Notes: a model not told the origin generated them from the sequence alone. 64,000 nt of DNA from Rikenellaceae bacterium (GCA_015059925.1 SUZL01000010.1:24536-88535), one strand, 5' to 3'. Shown: positions 1 to 9,553, numbered from the stretch's first letter. Numbers and translations are program-made.

Positions 1-239
1 AACTGCTCAACGGCAGAACCGGTGATTGAGAACGAGCACTTGAAAGCGCCCTTATTCTCCTTGATGAGCTTGAGCAACAGCGCATTCATCGGCAGATAGC
101 ACTGACGTGCAACCTTCTGCATAATGGCACGATTGGTAAAATCGTCGAGGTAGTTGTGGTCCTTACCGATGTTGAAAAAGCGGTAAACCTTCAAACGCCA
201 CGGCTGATGCACCTGAAAATATAAGCAAACTGTTTTCAT
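1..239 (-). CDS. GH57 alpha-amylase family protein, N-terminal part only
   Basis: The gene starts at an ATG at 239 and runs off the left edge, so only about 79 residues are visible. They begin MKTVCLYFQVHQPWRL and continue with YRFFNIGKDHNYLDD and an F-S-I-T-G-S segment. The Q-V-H-Q-P motif close to the N terminus is the hallmark of glycoside hydrolase family 57, whose members hydrolyse or rearrange alpha-glucans. No signal peptide is seen, which suggests a cytoplasmic enzyme. It follows the GT4 glycosyltransferase by 14 bases and closes what can be seen of a glycogen metabolism operon. Family assignment is firm; substrate and exact activity (amylase or branching-type) cannot be judged from this fragment. 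Confidence 0.8.
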   Translation of the reverse strand, partial: MKTVCLYFQVHQPWRLKVYRFFNIGKDHNYLDDFTNRAIMQKVARQCYLPMNALLLKLIKENKGAFKCSFSITGSAVEQ

Positions 240-253
240 ATCGAGTATTTTTA

Positions 254-1573
254 TTATTTTGCAACTTCATTAATAGCATCTTCGTAAACGGTCTTGATCT
301 TAGCGGCAGCATTGTTCCACTTCAGACCCGTAACCTCCTCCAGTCCCTTCTCGGCAAACATCTTCGACAGGGCAGGATACTTCACGAAGCCGTAGATGGC
401 GTCAGCCATTGCGTCCACGTCCCAGTAATCAACCTTTACGGCATAGTCCAGCACCTCCGCAACACCGCTCTGCTTTGAGATGATCGAAGGCACGTTGGCG
501 CGCATAGCCTCCAGCGGCGAGATACCGAACGGCTCCGACACCGAGGGCATAATATATACGTCCGAGAGCTGGAACATCTTATGCACGTCATCACCCTTCA
601 GGAAGCCCGTGAAGTGGAAGCGGTCGGCAATACCCAGACGCGCCACACGACGGATGACGTGGTTCATCATATCGCCCGATCCGGCCATAACGAAACGCAC
701 GTTAGGCACGCGCTTAAGCACCTTCGCCGCAGCCTCAACGAAGTAGTCGGGGCCCTTCTGGAAGGTGATTCGACCAAGGAAGGTAACGATCTTATCCTTC
801 ACGCCACGCTCGGGCATCTCGTTGTCCTTCTCGGCGAAGCGAACGGCGTTGTGCACCGTCACCACGCGCTCGGCGGGGATGCCATACTTCTCGATAACGA
901 TGTTTCTTGTCAGATTCGACACCGCGATGACGCGATCGGCAGCGGCCATACCAGCCTTCTCGATGGCGTAAACGCGCGTATCGATATTATCGCTCGACGA
1001 GCGGTCGAACGAGGTAGCGTGCATATGCACAACCAGCGGCTTGCCCGACACACGCTTTGCGGCGATACCCGCAAAGTAGGTCAGCCAGTCGTGTGCGTGA
1101 ATCACATCGAACTGACCCTCCAACTGTCGTGCCACCTCGGCTGCCACCACTGCGTAGCGAGCAACCTCCTCCATCAGGTTGGCACCATACTTACCCGAGA
1201 AGGTGTAACGCTGTGTCCAGCTATCACCCTCCTTCTCCCAGAACTTGCGGCCCGTGCGCTCGTAACCCTCGCGGTAGGTCTCAAACTCCTCGGGAGAGAT
1301 GTAGGGTACCATATTCGAGTCGATGTGAATGAACGAGATCTTGCGCATAATATCGTCAGCACCCTCGATCTTCGAGTCGCAGTAACGCGCCTCGATGTCG
1401 CTGGCATTAACGACCTTCACAAAACGCTCGTCCTCGTCGCCCGATGCACGAGGCATCACAAAGATAACCTCCACATCGTTGCGTGCCAAGCCTCGCGTCA
1501 TACCGTAGCACGCCGTACCGAGACCACCGGCAATATGAGGCGGGAACTCCCAGCCAAACATTAATACTCTCAT
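254..1573 (-). CDS. Glycosyltransferase family 4 protein, glycogen/starch synthase-like
   Basis: A 439-residue cytoplasmic glycosyltransferase. The N terminus carries the nucleotide-sugar synthase signature W-E-F-P-P-H-I-A-G-G-L-G (residues 8-19) and an H-A-H-D-W motif (159-163). The C-terminal Rossmann half has G-R-I-T-F-Q-K-G (268-275) and the E-x7-E donor-binding motif S-E-P-F-G-I-S-P-L-E-A-M (E347, E355). Together these describe a GT-B retaining enzyme close to glycogen or maltose-1-phosphate synthases. It starts 16 bases after the debranching enzyme and is followed after 14 bases by the GH57 gene, so the three are probably cotranscribed. Because the cluster also has a GT3 synthase, this GT4 protein may do a different elongation step. 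Donor specificity is not visible. Confidence 0.85.
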   Translation of the reverse strand: MRVLMFGWEFPPHIAGGLGTACYGMTRGLARNDVEVIFVMPRASGDEDERFVKVVNASDIEARYCDSKIEGADDIMRKISFIHIDSNMVPYISPEEFETYREGYERTGRKFWEKEGDSWTQRYTFSGKYGANLMEEVARYAVVAAEVARQLEGQFDVIHAHDWLTYFAGIAAKRVSGKPLVVHMHATSFDRSSSDNIDTRVYAIEKAGMAAADRVIAVSNLTRNIVIEKYGIPAERVVTVHNAVRFAEKDNEMPERGVKDKIVTFLGRITFQKGPDYFVEAAAKVLKRVPNVRFVMAGSGDMMNHVIRRVARLGIADRFHFTGFLKGDDVHKMFQLSDVYIMPSVSEPFGISPLEAMRANVPSIISKQSGVAEVLDYAVKVDYWDVDAMADAIYGFVKYPALSKMFAEKGLEEVTGLKWNNAAAKIKTVYEDAINEVAK

Positions 1574-1589
1574 CCTATTATCTTTTTAT

Positions 1590-3647
1590 CTATTTTTTCT
1601 TGCGTACACACTTCTTTTTGGGCTGAGCCTCTGCTACAACCTCCGCCTCCACGGTGGCCTTCTTCGCTGCGCTCTTCTTCGGCGCGGCCTTCTTTGCGGG
1701 GGCTGCCTTGCCCGTCTTCCCGCGCCACTGCTGAACAAGCGAATGGATGTAGAGCAGCGCACCTACGCTCGTTGCCTGTGAGAGGCATCCGCGCGCGCGG
1801 AACGGGGGATCACCCTCGAAGCACTCGCTAATCGAACCGATGCAAGAGGTCTGAATCTCGCTGTCGAAGCCTGCGAGCAGCTCCTCGGCATTGGGCAGGA
1901 AACCCTCGCCTGCGATTGCGAAGCAGCTCTTTGCATAGAACATCAGGGGCCATACCCAGATCGAACCGTTGCGGCTTGCCAGATCCTGCGAACGCTGATC
2001 CTCGGCATACGAAGGCTCGTAGTGAGGATTGCGCGGCGAGAGCGAACGTACGCCACGAGGAGTGATCAGGTGCTGGCGAACGACGCTCAACACATCCATC
2101 ATCTGCTCCTCGCTGAGCATCGTGTAGTCCAGACCACAAGCTACGAGCATATTCGAACGACGATAGTCGTTGGTCTCGTAGTCATTCACATAGTCTGCCA
2201 AATAACCCTCGTCGAGCCAGAATTTCGATATAAACGACTCTTTGGTCTTCGCAGGCTCTGCAGCCCACGCCTCCACGAAGGCCTTATCCTTATACTTGCG
2301 GGCCAGCGCAAGCGTATAACTTACGGCGTTGTACCACAAGGCCTGAATCTCCACAGCATAGCCTGCGCGCTGTGCTACAGGCTTGCCATCGACGATGGTA
2401 TTCATCCACGTCAGACACTCGCCCTCGGCAGCAGCCCACACCAGACCGTTGTCGTGCAGCTTCACCTTCTCGCCAAAGCCGCGACGATAAGCCTCCAGAA
2501 TCGACTTCATAGCCTCGCCATAGCGCTCCCACAGCTTCTTGGCCGAGATGTGCTTCTCAAGATTCTGCAACGACCAGAAGAACCACAGCGGCGCATCGGC
2601 AGCAACCCACGCCGACGCATTGCCGGCAAAGTCGCCATCCTTCATCTGGGCCACCATCGTGTCGAGCACATCCAGACAATCCTCCTTATAGTTCTGCTCC
2701 AGCACGATACCCGGCAGCGAGATCAGCGTATCGCGGCCAACTGTTCCATACCACGGATAGCCGGCGATCATCTCGGTGCGGCCGCCCGGACGACGAACCA
2801 CAAACTGACGTGCCGAGTGGTGCAGACAGCTCAGGAAGTCGATCTTGTGCGTACGACGAGCGATCGAAGCCTCGTAGATCTGCGAGATCGTCTCACCCGT
2901 TGCCATCTCATCCGTAGCGGCTGAGAAGATGACGCTCTCACCCTTCTTGATGGGCATCTCGAAGTAACCCGTCGTCAGAAGATCCTCGTAGCCATCGTAG
3001 CCACGCTTGATCTCCTCGGGGTACTCGAAGCCGTAGTACCAATCGGGAGCGGCAACGAACTCGGCGTCGGCCTTGTTGGTCTGAAGGTAGAGCCAAGGAT
3101 AACCCTCATAGAGCTTACACTTCACACCGCCCGCAATGGGATACGAACGACCGTTGGCCTCGACATTAGCCTTCGAGAGCGAGTGCTTGTTACGGAAGGC
3201 GAAGAAGGGGCGCAGACGAAGCGTAGTATCAGAGTGGGCATCGACAAGCGTGTAGCGGATCATAAGCTGCGTACGCTTGTGAATCCACAGCAACTCCTTA
3301 CGCAGAATCACGCCACCCACACGATAGGTGATCGTGGGTGTGGGGGTGTACTCAAAATCGGTGATGTACTTATGTCCTCGAGGCTCATACACACCCTTGA
3401 AGCGGTGCAAAGCCAGATTGAACGACTGATCGTGCTGGATGATCGTCTCATCGAGCGACGAAAGCAGAACGTATGCCTCGTCGGTCTGGTCGATCGGAGC
3501 CACCATCAAGCCGTGGTATTTGCGGGTATTGCAACATACTATCGTGGTGCTCATATAGCCGCCCTTACGGTCGGTTGCGAGCATCTCACGCTGAAGCGAA
3601 TACTCCAAATTGCCTAATTCACTCTTGTCAAATGTTAGTGCCGACAT
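1590..3647 (-). CDS. Glycogen debranching enzyme, amylo-alpha-1,6-glucosidase (GH133)
   Basis: A 685-residue protein with an N-terminal beta-rich domain (about 1-260; early motif E-M-L-A-T-D-R-K-G-G-Y) and a C-terminal (alpha/alpha)6 barrel beginning near residue 290 with A-G-Y-P-W-Y-G-T-V-G-R-D-T-L. This is the bacterial/archaeal amylo-alpha-1,6-glucosidase type that removes alpha-1,6 branch stubs from glycogen. It lies between the GT3-GT35 fusion and the GT4 synthase in the glycogen cluster. An unusual tail from about residue 643 consists almost only of Lys, Ala and Pro repeats (AAPAKKAAPKK and similar) and ends in R-K-K-K; it is not part of the catalytic fold. The ATG at 3647 fits the start of the conserved domain. 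Confidence 0.9.
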   Translation of the reverse strand: MSALTFDKSELGNLEYSLQREMLATDRKGGYMSTTIVCCNTRKYHGLMVAPIDQTDEAYVLLSSLDETIIQHDQSFNLALHRFKGVYEPRGHKYITDFEYTPTPTITYRVGGVILRKELLWIHKRTQLMIRYTLVDAHSDTTLRLRPFFAFRNKHSLSKANVEANGRSYPIAGGVKCKLYEGYPWLYLQTNKADAEFVAAPDWYYGFEYPEEIKRGYDGYEDLLTTGYFEMPIKKGESVIFSAATDEMATGETISQIYEASIARRTHKIDFLSCLHHSARQFVVRRPGGRTEMIAGYPWYGTVGRDTLISLPGIVLEQNYKEDCLDVLDTMVAQMKDGDFAGNASAWVAADAPLWFFWSLQNLEKHISAKKLWERYGEAMKSILEAYRRGFGEKVKLHDNGLVWAAAEGECLTWMNTIVDGKPVAQRAGYAVEIQALWYNAVSYTLALARKYKDKAFVEAWAAEPAKTKESFISKFWLDEGYLADYVNDYETNDYRRSNMLVACGLDYTMLSEEQMMDVLSVVRQHLITPRGVRSLSPRNPHYEPSYAEDQRSQDLASRNGSIWVWPLMFYAKSCFAIAGEGFLPNAEELLAGFDSEIQTSCIGSISECFEGDPPFRARGCLSQATSVGALLYIHSLVQQWRGKTGKAAPAKKAAPKKSAAKKATVEAEVVAEAQPKKKCVRKKK

Positions 3648-3696
3648 ATTAAAGTTTTTGAAAAATTATTTATCTATCGTAAAGTTAATAAAAAAT

Positions 3697-3711
3697 TTGG
3701 AGTCGCTCCAA
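3697..3711. terminator. Short hairpin with T-runs on both sides, between glycogen genes
   Basis: TTGGAG-TCG-CTCCAA forms a perfect 6-bp stem. On the minus strand it is followed by six T, on the plus strand by CTTTTT. It sits downstream of a larger terminator and about 50 bases before the debranching-enzyme start, so it could be a second terminator or an attenuator. A -7-like box (minus-strand TAACTTTA, 3678-3685) follows it. Function is inferred only from shape. Confidence 0.35.
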
Positions 3712-3782
3712 CTTTTTCGCAACAAATCGACAAAAAGAGGGAACATATTCGTCATTTCTGTCTTTTTGCAGGATGAGAAAAA

Positions 3783-3814
3783 CTTTTCGGGCGGGACTTG
3801 CCCACCCGAAAAAG
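3783..3814 (-). terminator. Intrinsic terminator after the GT3-GT35 fusion gene
   Basis: Inverted repeat CTTTTCGGGCGGG / CCCACCCGAAAAAG starting six bases after the stop codon of the fusion gene. On the minus strand the stem is followed by GTTTTTC. It implies that the debranching-enzyme operon downstream has its own promoter or depends on read-through. Confidence 0.65.
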
Positions 3815-3819
3815 TATGA

Positions 3820-6800
3820 TTAGGCCCACTTAACCAACGCGAAGTCCATACGGTGAGGCAGACGGTCGTTGGTAGGATAAACACGCAGCGCTACGTCGAA
3901 CGAGCCCGTGCGCTCGGGGGTGTAGTCGATCGAGAAGGTTACCTCGCCTCCCTCAACACTCTTGATGGCAAGGGGCTTGGTAGCAACCACATTCACAGCC
4001 TCGCCAGCCTCAATCTGCTTAGCCACAACCAACTCTACGCCCAAGTCCTCGGCACAGAGGTTAGCCACGTTGAGCGTTACCTCGTAGCGGTACTTCTTGT
4101 CCACGAATATAGCCTCGTTGTCCAGCTCTACACGCTTAACATTCAGGATCTTAACATCGTCCCAAGCGGCCGATACCTTACGCTTCCAAGCTGCCATCTC
4201 GCGGGCCATACGGTAGTTGTTCTCCACCATCTGCTCCTTGCGAGCCTTGAGCTTGTTGTAGAAGCGATCCTCATAGTCGATAAGCATACGGTTAGTGGTA
4301 AAGTTCGATGCGATGTCGGCAACACACTTCTTAACGGCATCAACCCAACGATGGGGCACGCCATCCTCCGAGCGATCGTAGTACATAGGTACGATCTGAT
4401 CCTCGATCGTGTTGTAGATCATCTCGGCATCGAGCTCATCCTGGAAGCGCTGATCGGTGAACGAACGCTCCATCGGGAGCATCCAGCCTGCGCCCTCCTT
4501 GTAGCCCTCGACCCACCAGCCGTCGAGCACAGAGAACTGCATTACACCGTTCATTACGCACTTCTCGCCCGAAGTACCCGAAGCCTCCAGAGGACGGGTC
4601 GGGGTGTTCAACCATACGTCCACACCCTGAACCATACGGCGAGCGAGCTCCATATCGTAGTTCTGCAGGAATACGATCTTACCTACGAACTCGGGCATCG
4701 ACGATACCTCAACGATACGCTTGATCAGATCCTGACCCGGCTTATCGTGCGGGTGAGCCTTACCAGCGAAGATGAACTGTACGGGGCGCTCCTTGTTATT
4801 CACCAGAGCCGACAGACGCTCAAGGTTGGTGAAGAGCAGGTGAGCACGCTTATATGTTGCGAAGCGACGCGCAAAACCGATCGTAAGTACGTCGGGGCGA
4901 ACACGCTCCACGATCTGAACCATCTGACGAGGTGAGTCGAAACGCACCTGCTTGGGATCGCTGTAACGAGCGCGGATGTGCTTGATCAGGCGCTCCTTCA
5001 GAGCGATACGCTCGCGCCACAGCTCCGCGTCGTCGATCTTGTGAACACCCTGCCACTCGGGGATGTTATAGACGTGGCCGTTGAAGCCGCCGGGGAAGTA
5101 ACGGTCGTACAGACGGCGCAGGTTCGATGCAACCCAAGTGGGGAAGTGAACACCGTTGGTAACGTAGCCGATGTGAAGCTCGTTCTTGAAGTATCCGGGC
5201 CACATATTACCCAGAATATCCTTCGACACCTCACCGTGCAACCACGACACACCATTAACCTCCTGCGAGAGGTTGCAAGCCAGAACCGACATCGAGAAGC
5301 GCTCGTTGGGGTCGTTGGGGTTGGTCTTACCGAGGTTGATGAATTGCTCCCAAGTGATACCCAGCACGTCGGGATAGTGCGACATATACTGACGCATCAT
5401 CGACTCGGGGAAGGCATCGTGACCTGCGGGCACGGGGGTATGCGTGGTAAAGAGCGACGACGAACGAACGACCTCCATAGCCTCCGAGAACGAGAGGTGC
5501 TTCTTCGAGATGAGGTTGCGGCAACGCTCCAGACCGATGAATGCTGCGTGGCCCTCGTTGCAGTGGTAAACCTCCTGCTTGATACCCATCTTAACCAGCG
5601 CGCGGATACCACCAACGCCGAGCAAGAGCTCCTGCTTGAGGCGGTTCTCCCAATCGCCACCGTAGAGGTAGTATGTGATCTGACGATCCTCATCGCGGTT
5701 TGCCTCGTAGTCCGTATCCAAGAGGTAGAGGTCGGTGCGACCTACCTGACACTTCCATACGCGAGCCGACAGGTTACGGCCGGGCAGAGCGATCTGGATA
5801 GTTACCCAGTTGCCAGCCTCATCACGCACGGGCGAGATGGGGAGCTTGGCGAAGTTCTGCGCCTCGTAAGTAGCCACCTGACTACCCTGCGACGAGAGCT
5901 GCTGGGTGAAGTATCCGTAGCGATAGAGCAGACCTACGGCAGCCATCGGAACATTTTTATCCGAAGCCTCCTTCAGGTAATCACCTGCCAAGATACCCAG
6001 GCCACCCGAGTAGATCTTCAGCGACGAGTGCAGACCGTACTCCATTGAGAAGTATGCCACCTTCGCGCTCTTGCCATCGGGCTTCTCCGACATATACTTA
6101 TCGAGCTGATCGGCCACATCGTCCAGACGTGCCAAGAACTCCTTGTCGTTCTCCAGCTCGTTGATGCGCTCCAATGTGAGCTTGTCGATCAGAGCGATGG
6201 GGTTGCGATCAACCTTGTTCCAAAGCTCGGGATCGATCGACTCGAACAGATCGCGTGCATCCTGCGTCCAGCACCACCAGAGGTTGCGCGAGATGGTCTC
6301 CAAAGCGCTCAGGCGCGAGGGCAGACGCTTCTCAACCATCATACGGTGCCAAGAGGGCTTGTTCGAGGTGAGCTGCTGACGCACGAAGTTGATCTGCTCG
6401 GTGCGGTTGCCGCCATCCTCAACAACGGCTGAGTTCATACGCGCAACTGAGTTCTCCAGAGCCTCGACGTAAGCACGCTCGTAGTACTTGAAGAACTTGC
6501 TCCACAGAGCCTTCTTCGAGAGCGAGCGAGCCGACTCGCGTACGTCATCAACCTGCTCCTGCGTGAGGTTAAGGAATCGCAGAACCGAATCAACCAGCTG
6601 CTCTACGGCGTAGGTGTCGTTGCTATCGTCGCGGCGGATCACCTCAACACCCTCGTGGTCGGCCTGCTTAACAGCCCAAAGGCCGAAGCCTGAGAGATTT
6701 GACGTGATGGTCGGAACAGAGAATGCAATCGACTCGAGCGGGGTGTAGCCCCAAGGCTCGTAGTATGAGGGGTATGCGGTAAGATCCATACCTACCAGCA

Positions 6801-8067
6801 ACTCATAGTAGTTCTTGTTGAAGACGCCATCCGCAGAGTTCAGATACGAGGGAACGAAGATAACCTTCACCTTCGACTCCTTGCTCTCGAGGATTGAGCC
6901 ACGCATCGTCTGCGAGATGGGATCCCACTGCGTATTCTCAAGGTAGTGCGTCGTGTACTTGCACTGTGCTGAATCGATAGGCTGCGATGCATCCTGCAGG
7001 TGGCGAACCAGATCGGCACGGGGACCGTTGTTGGCTGCGGGAACGGTTACATAGGCCAGAATCTCACGATCCAGAGCGCAAGAAGCCAGACGCTTCAACA
7101 ACTCCATAAAGATGTCGATGCCCTTGTTGTGATACTCGTAGCGGCCGCTCGTACCTACGATCAGCGGCTCCTTCTCGAACTTATGACCGTAGCAAGCCTC
7201 CGCAACCTCGATCATTGTGCGACGAGCCTCCGCACGCTTTGCCTCGAACTGCTCACCCTTCCATACGAAGTCGTTCTCGAAACCGTTGGGGGTGATGCTG
7301 GTAACCTCGCGGCCCAACAAATACTTACACTCGTTGGCCGTGATGTCGCTAACGGTGAGGAATGCGTCGTGGTAGTGCGCCGCCATCTTCTCGATCGAGT
7401 GCTTTGCCGTTACATTGAAACGACGTGCGATGTCGTCGGCGTTGTACTTGTGCAGATCCGAATAGAGCGCCAAGCCATTGCCGGCGATGCAGCGACCTGC
7501 AACCGTTGCGTGGGTTGAGAATACGGTAGCCACATAGGGCGAGTTCTTGCGAAGATACAGACCACCCGATGCGGTCATCCACTCGTGGAAGTGAGCCACA
7601 ACCTTATCTACCGACGAGCAAAAGTTCTCGACGTAAGACTTGATGACCATACCTGCGGCGTGGCCGAAGAGCACGGGCTCGATGTAATCCCACTGACCAG
7701 AGATTGAGTCAACGTGGAACTCCTCCCACATATATTTAAGCACCTCGTCCTTCTGCGAGATGAGCGACTTGAAGTCGATCAGGATAGCGATGGGGCGGCC
7801 CTCGACGTTCCAGCGGCCCAGACGCACGCGGATACCCTCCTCGTAGAGGCTCTCGCGCCAAGCTGCCAGCAGCGTATCGTCAGCCTCGAACTCGGGATTG
7901 ATGCTCTCCTGCATCAAATCCGGGCCGATGACGATGTAGTTATCACCCATACTCTTGGTTACCGTCAATGCTTTGGTGGCGACAACCGTATGAATACCAC
8001 CCACTTTGTTACATACCTCCCAACTCACCTCGAAAAGATGTTGGGGCATTTGATTCATATTACTCAT
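3820..8067 (-). CDS. GT3 glycogen synthase fused to GT35 alpha-glucan phosphorylase
   Basis: A 1415-residue bifunctional protein. Residues about 10-545 are a GT3, eukaryote-type glycogen synthase: S-W-E-V-C-N-K-V-G-G-I-H-T-V-V (15-29) and the catalytic Y-Y-E-P-W-G-Y-T-P-L-E-S (435-446). After a linker (546-580) a GT35 alpha-glucan phosphorylase begins at R-L-P-S-R-L and I-S-R-N-L-W-W-C-W (592-600). It keeps the PLP-lysine segment E-A-S-G-T-S-G-E-K-C followed by V-L-D-G-W-W. So one chain would carry both glucan elongation from a nucleotide sugar and phosphorolysis to glucose-1-phosphate. Start ATG 8067 (Met4 at 8058 also possible). It heads the glycogen cluster, has its own promoter and is followed by a terminator. 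Fusions of this type are known in Bacteroidetes; how the opposed activities are controlled is not visible. Confidence 0.9.
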   Translation of the reverse strand: MSNMNQMPQHLFEVSWEVCNKVGGIHTVVATKALTVTKSMGDNYIVIGPDLMQESINPEFEADDTLLAAWRESLYEEGIRVRLGRWNVEGRPIAILIDFKSLISQKDEVLKYMWEEFHVDSISGQWDYIEPVLFGHAAGMVIKSYVENFCSSVDKVVAHFHEWMTASGGLYLRKNSPYVATVFSTHATVAGRCIAGNGLALYSDLHKYNADDIARRFNVTAKHSIEKMAAHYHDAFLTVSDITANECKYLLGREVTSITPNGFENDFVWKGEQFEAKRAEARRTMIEVAEACYGHKFEKEPLIVGTSGRYEYHNKGIDIFMELLKRLASCALDREILAYVTVPAANNGPRADLVRHLQDASQPIDSAQCKYTTHYLENTQWDPISQTMRGSILESKESKVKVIFVPSYLNSADGVFNKNYYELLVGMDLTAYPSYYEPWGYTPLESIAFSVPTITSNLSGFGLWAVKQADHEGVEVIRRDDSNDTYAVEQLVDSVLRFLNLTQEQVDDVRESARSLSKKALWSKFFKYYERAYVEALENSVARMNSAVVEDGGNRTEQINFVRQQLTSNKPSWHRMMVEKRLPSRLSALETISRNLWWCWTQDARDLFESIDPELWNKVDRNPIALIDKLTLERINELENDKEFLARLDDVADQLDKYMSEKPDGKSAKVAYFSMEYGLHSSLKIYSGGLGILAGDYLKEASDKNVPMAAVGLLYRYGYFTQQLSSQGSQVATYEAQNFAKLPISPVRDEAGNWVTIQIALPGRNLSARVWKCQVGRTDLYLLDTDYEANRDEDRQITYYLYGGDWENRLKQELLLGVGGIRALVKMGIKQEVYHCNEGHAAFIGLERCRNLISKKHLSFSEAMEVVRSSSLFTTHTPVPAGHDAFPESMMRQYMSHYPDVLGITWEQFINLGKTNPNDPNERFSMSVLACNLSQEVNGVSWLHGEVSKDILGNMWPGYFKNELHIGYVTNGVHFPTWVASNLRRLYDRYFPGGFNGHVYNIPEWQGVHKIDDAELWRERIALKERLIKHIRARYSDPKQVRFDSPRQMVQIVERVRPDVLTIGFARRFATYKRAHLLFTNLERLSALVNNKERPVQFIFAGKAHPHDKPGQDLIKRIVEVSSMPEFVGKIVFLQNYDMELARRMVQGVDVWLNTPTRPLEASGTSGEKCVMNGVMQFSVLDGWWVEGYKEGAGWMLPMERSFTDQRFQDELDAEMIYNTIEDQIVPMYYDRSEDGVPHRWVDAVKKCVADIASNFTTNRMLIDYEDRFYNKLKARKEQMVENNYRMAREMAAWKRKVSAAWDDVKILNVKRVELDNEAIFVDKKYRYEVTLNVANLCAEDLGVELVVAKQIEAGEAVNVVATKPLAIKSVEGGEVTFSIDYTPERTGSFDVALRVYPTNDRLPHRMDFALVKWA

Positions 8068-8139
8068 AAAAATATCGTGTTGGTTATTATCCTTATATAA
8101 TATATGTATAAACTATGCACGGGATCCAAAAATCCGTTG

Positions 8140-8173
8140 CAAAGATAATACTTTATATTTATATCACAGCAAA
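8140..8173 (-). promoter_or_regulatory. Bacteroidetes-type promoter for the GT3-GT35 gene
   Basis: Minus-strand -7 box TATCTTTG (8140-8147) with a TTTG -33 box (8170-8173) and a 22-base, very AT-rich spacer. The leader to the ATG at 8067 is about 65 bases. Confidence 0.6.
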
Positions 8174-8235
8174 TTAAAACCCGCTAAAACGGATTTTATA
8201 AAATAATTTAACAATAATTTAATAATTTTTAGTAA

Positions 8236-9348
8236 CTACGCCTCGAAAAGCGATTCGATAACCGCATCCGAGATCATAAACCGCTCGACGGGAATCCTCA
8301 GCCACCCGCCTTCGCGTCTAAGATCGCCACTACAGAGCCACCCCTCTGCAAGGCGCTCCACGCGCTCGCGCTGCCCCGCTCCGAAGCGCTGCTCAAGGTA
8401 GTCCAGATCAATACCTTCCACGCAACGCAGCGCGGTCATCACATACTCGTTCAGGTGGTCGCGCTCGTCGAGTCTTTCGCTCTCATACTCGCGCCCCGCG
8501 ACATACTCCGCCACGCTCTGCGCCGACCAGTGGCGCGACTCGCCATCGAAGGAGTGCGCACCCGGCCCGATACCGAGATATTTTGCACCGCGCCAATACG
8601 ACGAATTGTGCTGCGCACGAAAACCCTCGCGGGCGTAATTCGACACCTCGTAATGCTCAAAGCCCGCATCGACAAGCATTTGATGCACAAGTATATACTC
8701 CGTCTGGCTCTGCTGCTCATCCACCTCGCGCATCTGGCCGCGAGCGAGTCTGCGTCCGAAGGCGGTTTGCGGCTCGATTGTCAAATGGTATGCCGAAACG
8801 TGTTTTACGTTAAGATCAATCGCCTGACGCAGCGACTGCTCCAGCACCCGCTCCGAAAATCCATCTACGCCGAAGATCAGGTCGATGGTGATATTCTCCA
8901 GCCCCGCATCCTGCAATCGCCTCACCGCCGCGACAGCCTGCGCGGCACTATGGCGGCGATTCATAAAACGCAACTCCTCGTCATCGAACGACTGCACGCC
9001 GAGGCTCACGCGATTGACAGCCGTGCGCCGCAGACAGCCGATGTACTCCGCAGTCAAATCGTCGGGATTGGCCTCAACGGTAATCTCATCCACCCCGCTA
9101 CAATCCCACAGCTGCGCGGCGCCATCGATGAGCGACTGCAACTCCGCCGGCCGAACGAGCGAAGGGGTGCCTCCGCCGAAATATATGGTCCGAATTTTGT
9201 CCTCGGCTAAAAACTCGCGCTGCTCCTCCATCTCGAGGTGCATAGCTTCGAGCGCCGCATCCACGCGCGAAAGATCGGCCTCACGAAAAAAATCGCAGTA
9301 GGCACAGATGCGTTTACAGAAAGGTATGTGGAAATATAAACCTGCCAT
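8236..9348 (-). CDS. hemW: HemW, radical SAM heme chaperone
   Basis: A 370-residue radical SAM protein. The cluster motif is C11-KRI-C15-AY-C18, followed by G-G-G-T-P-S, the SAM-binding strand. The next segments (E-A-N-P-D-D, V-N-R-V-S-L-G-V-Q-S-F, L-I-F-G) and the C-terminal winged-helix-like part are those of the HemN/HemW family. Cx3Cx2C followed by D-F-F, rather than the extra cysteine of HemN, points to HemW, which inserts heme into target proteins and is not a coproporphyrinogen dehydrogenase. It is cytoplasmic and monocistronic, transcribed away from pckA. The ATG at 9348 is directly before the conserved Y-F-H-I-P-F-C. Confidence 0.9.
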   Translation of the reverse strand: MAGLYFHIPFCKRICAYCDFFREADLSRVDAALEAMHLEMEEQREFLAEDKIRTIYFGGGTPSLVRPAELQSLIDGAAQLWDCSGVDEITVEANPDDLTAEYIGCLRRTAVNRVSLGVQSFDDEELRFMNRRHSAAQAVAAVRRLQDAGLENITIDLIFGVDGFSERVLEQSLRQAIDLNVKHVSAYHLTIEPQTAFGRRLARGQMREVDEQQSQTEYILVHQMLVDAGFEHYEVSNYAREGFRAQHNSSYWRGAKYLGIGPGAHSFDGESRHWSAQSVAEYVAGREYESERLDERDHLNEYVMTALRCVEGIDLDYLEQRFGAGQRERVERLAEGWLCSGDLRREGGWLRIPVERFMISDAVIESLFEA

Positions 9349-9396
9349 AGAGAGTGCGCTCGTAAATTACCGTCGCTCTCTTAAAGAGCGAAACTG

Positions 9397-9427
9397 CAAA
9401 GATAGCCAACTTTTTAGAAATCCACAA
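9397..9427 (-). promoter_or_regulatory. Promoter for hemW
   Basis: Minus-strand -7 box TATCTTTG (9397-9404) and TTG at -33 (9425-9427) with a 20-base spacer, about 50 bases before the hemW ATG. Confidence 0.6.
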
Positions 9428-9530
9428 CTTTTCGCTCACAAAGCTACGGGCCGCGTGGTTCGTGTGTTAAGAAAAAGTAAAATTTTTGGGAAATATAGTG
9501 TTACCCGTTTCACAATTCAAATACTTTTTA

Positions 9531-9538
9531 TAAATTTG
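9531..9538 (+). promoter_or_regulatory. -7 box of the pckA promoter
   Basis: TAAATTTG matches TAnnTTTG. The expected -33 position carries only a weak GTTTCA. It implies a leader of roughly 100 bases before pckA. Confidence 0.5.
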
Positions 9539-9553
9539 TAGCGCTGAAATAAG

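Noticed and set aside
581..1564. Plus-strand frame of 327 codons opposite the GT4 gene
   Set aside because: Antisense shadow of a clear glycosyltransferase gene; no motif or promoter.
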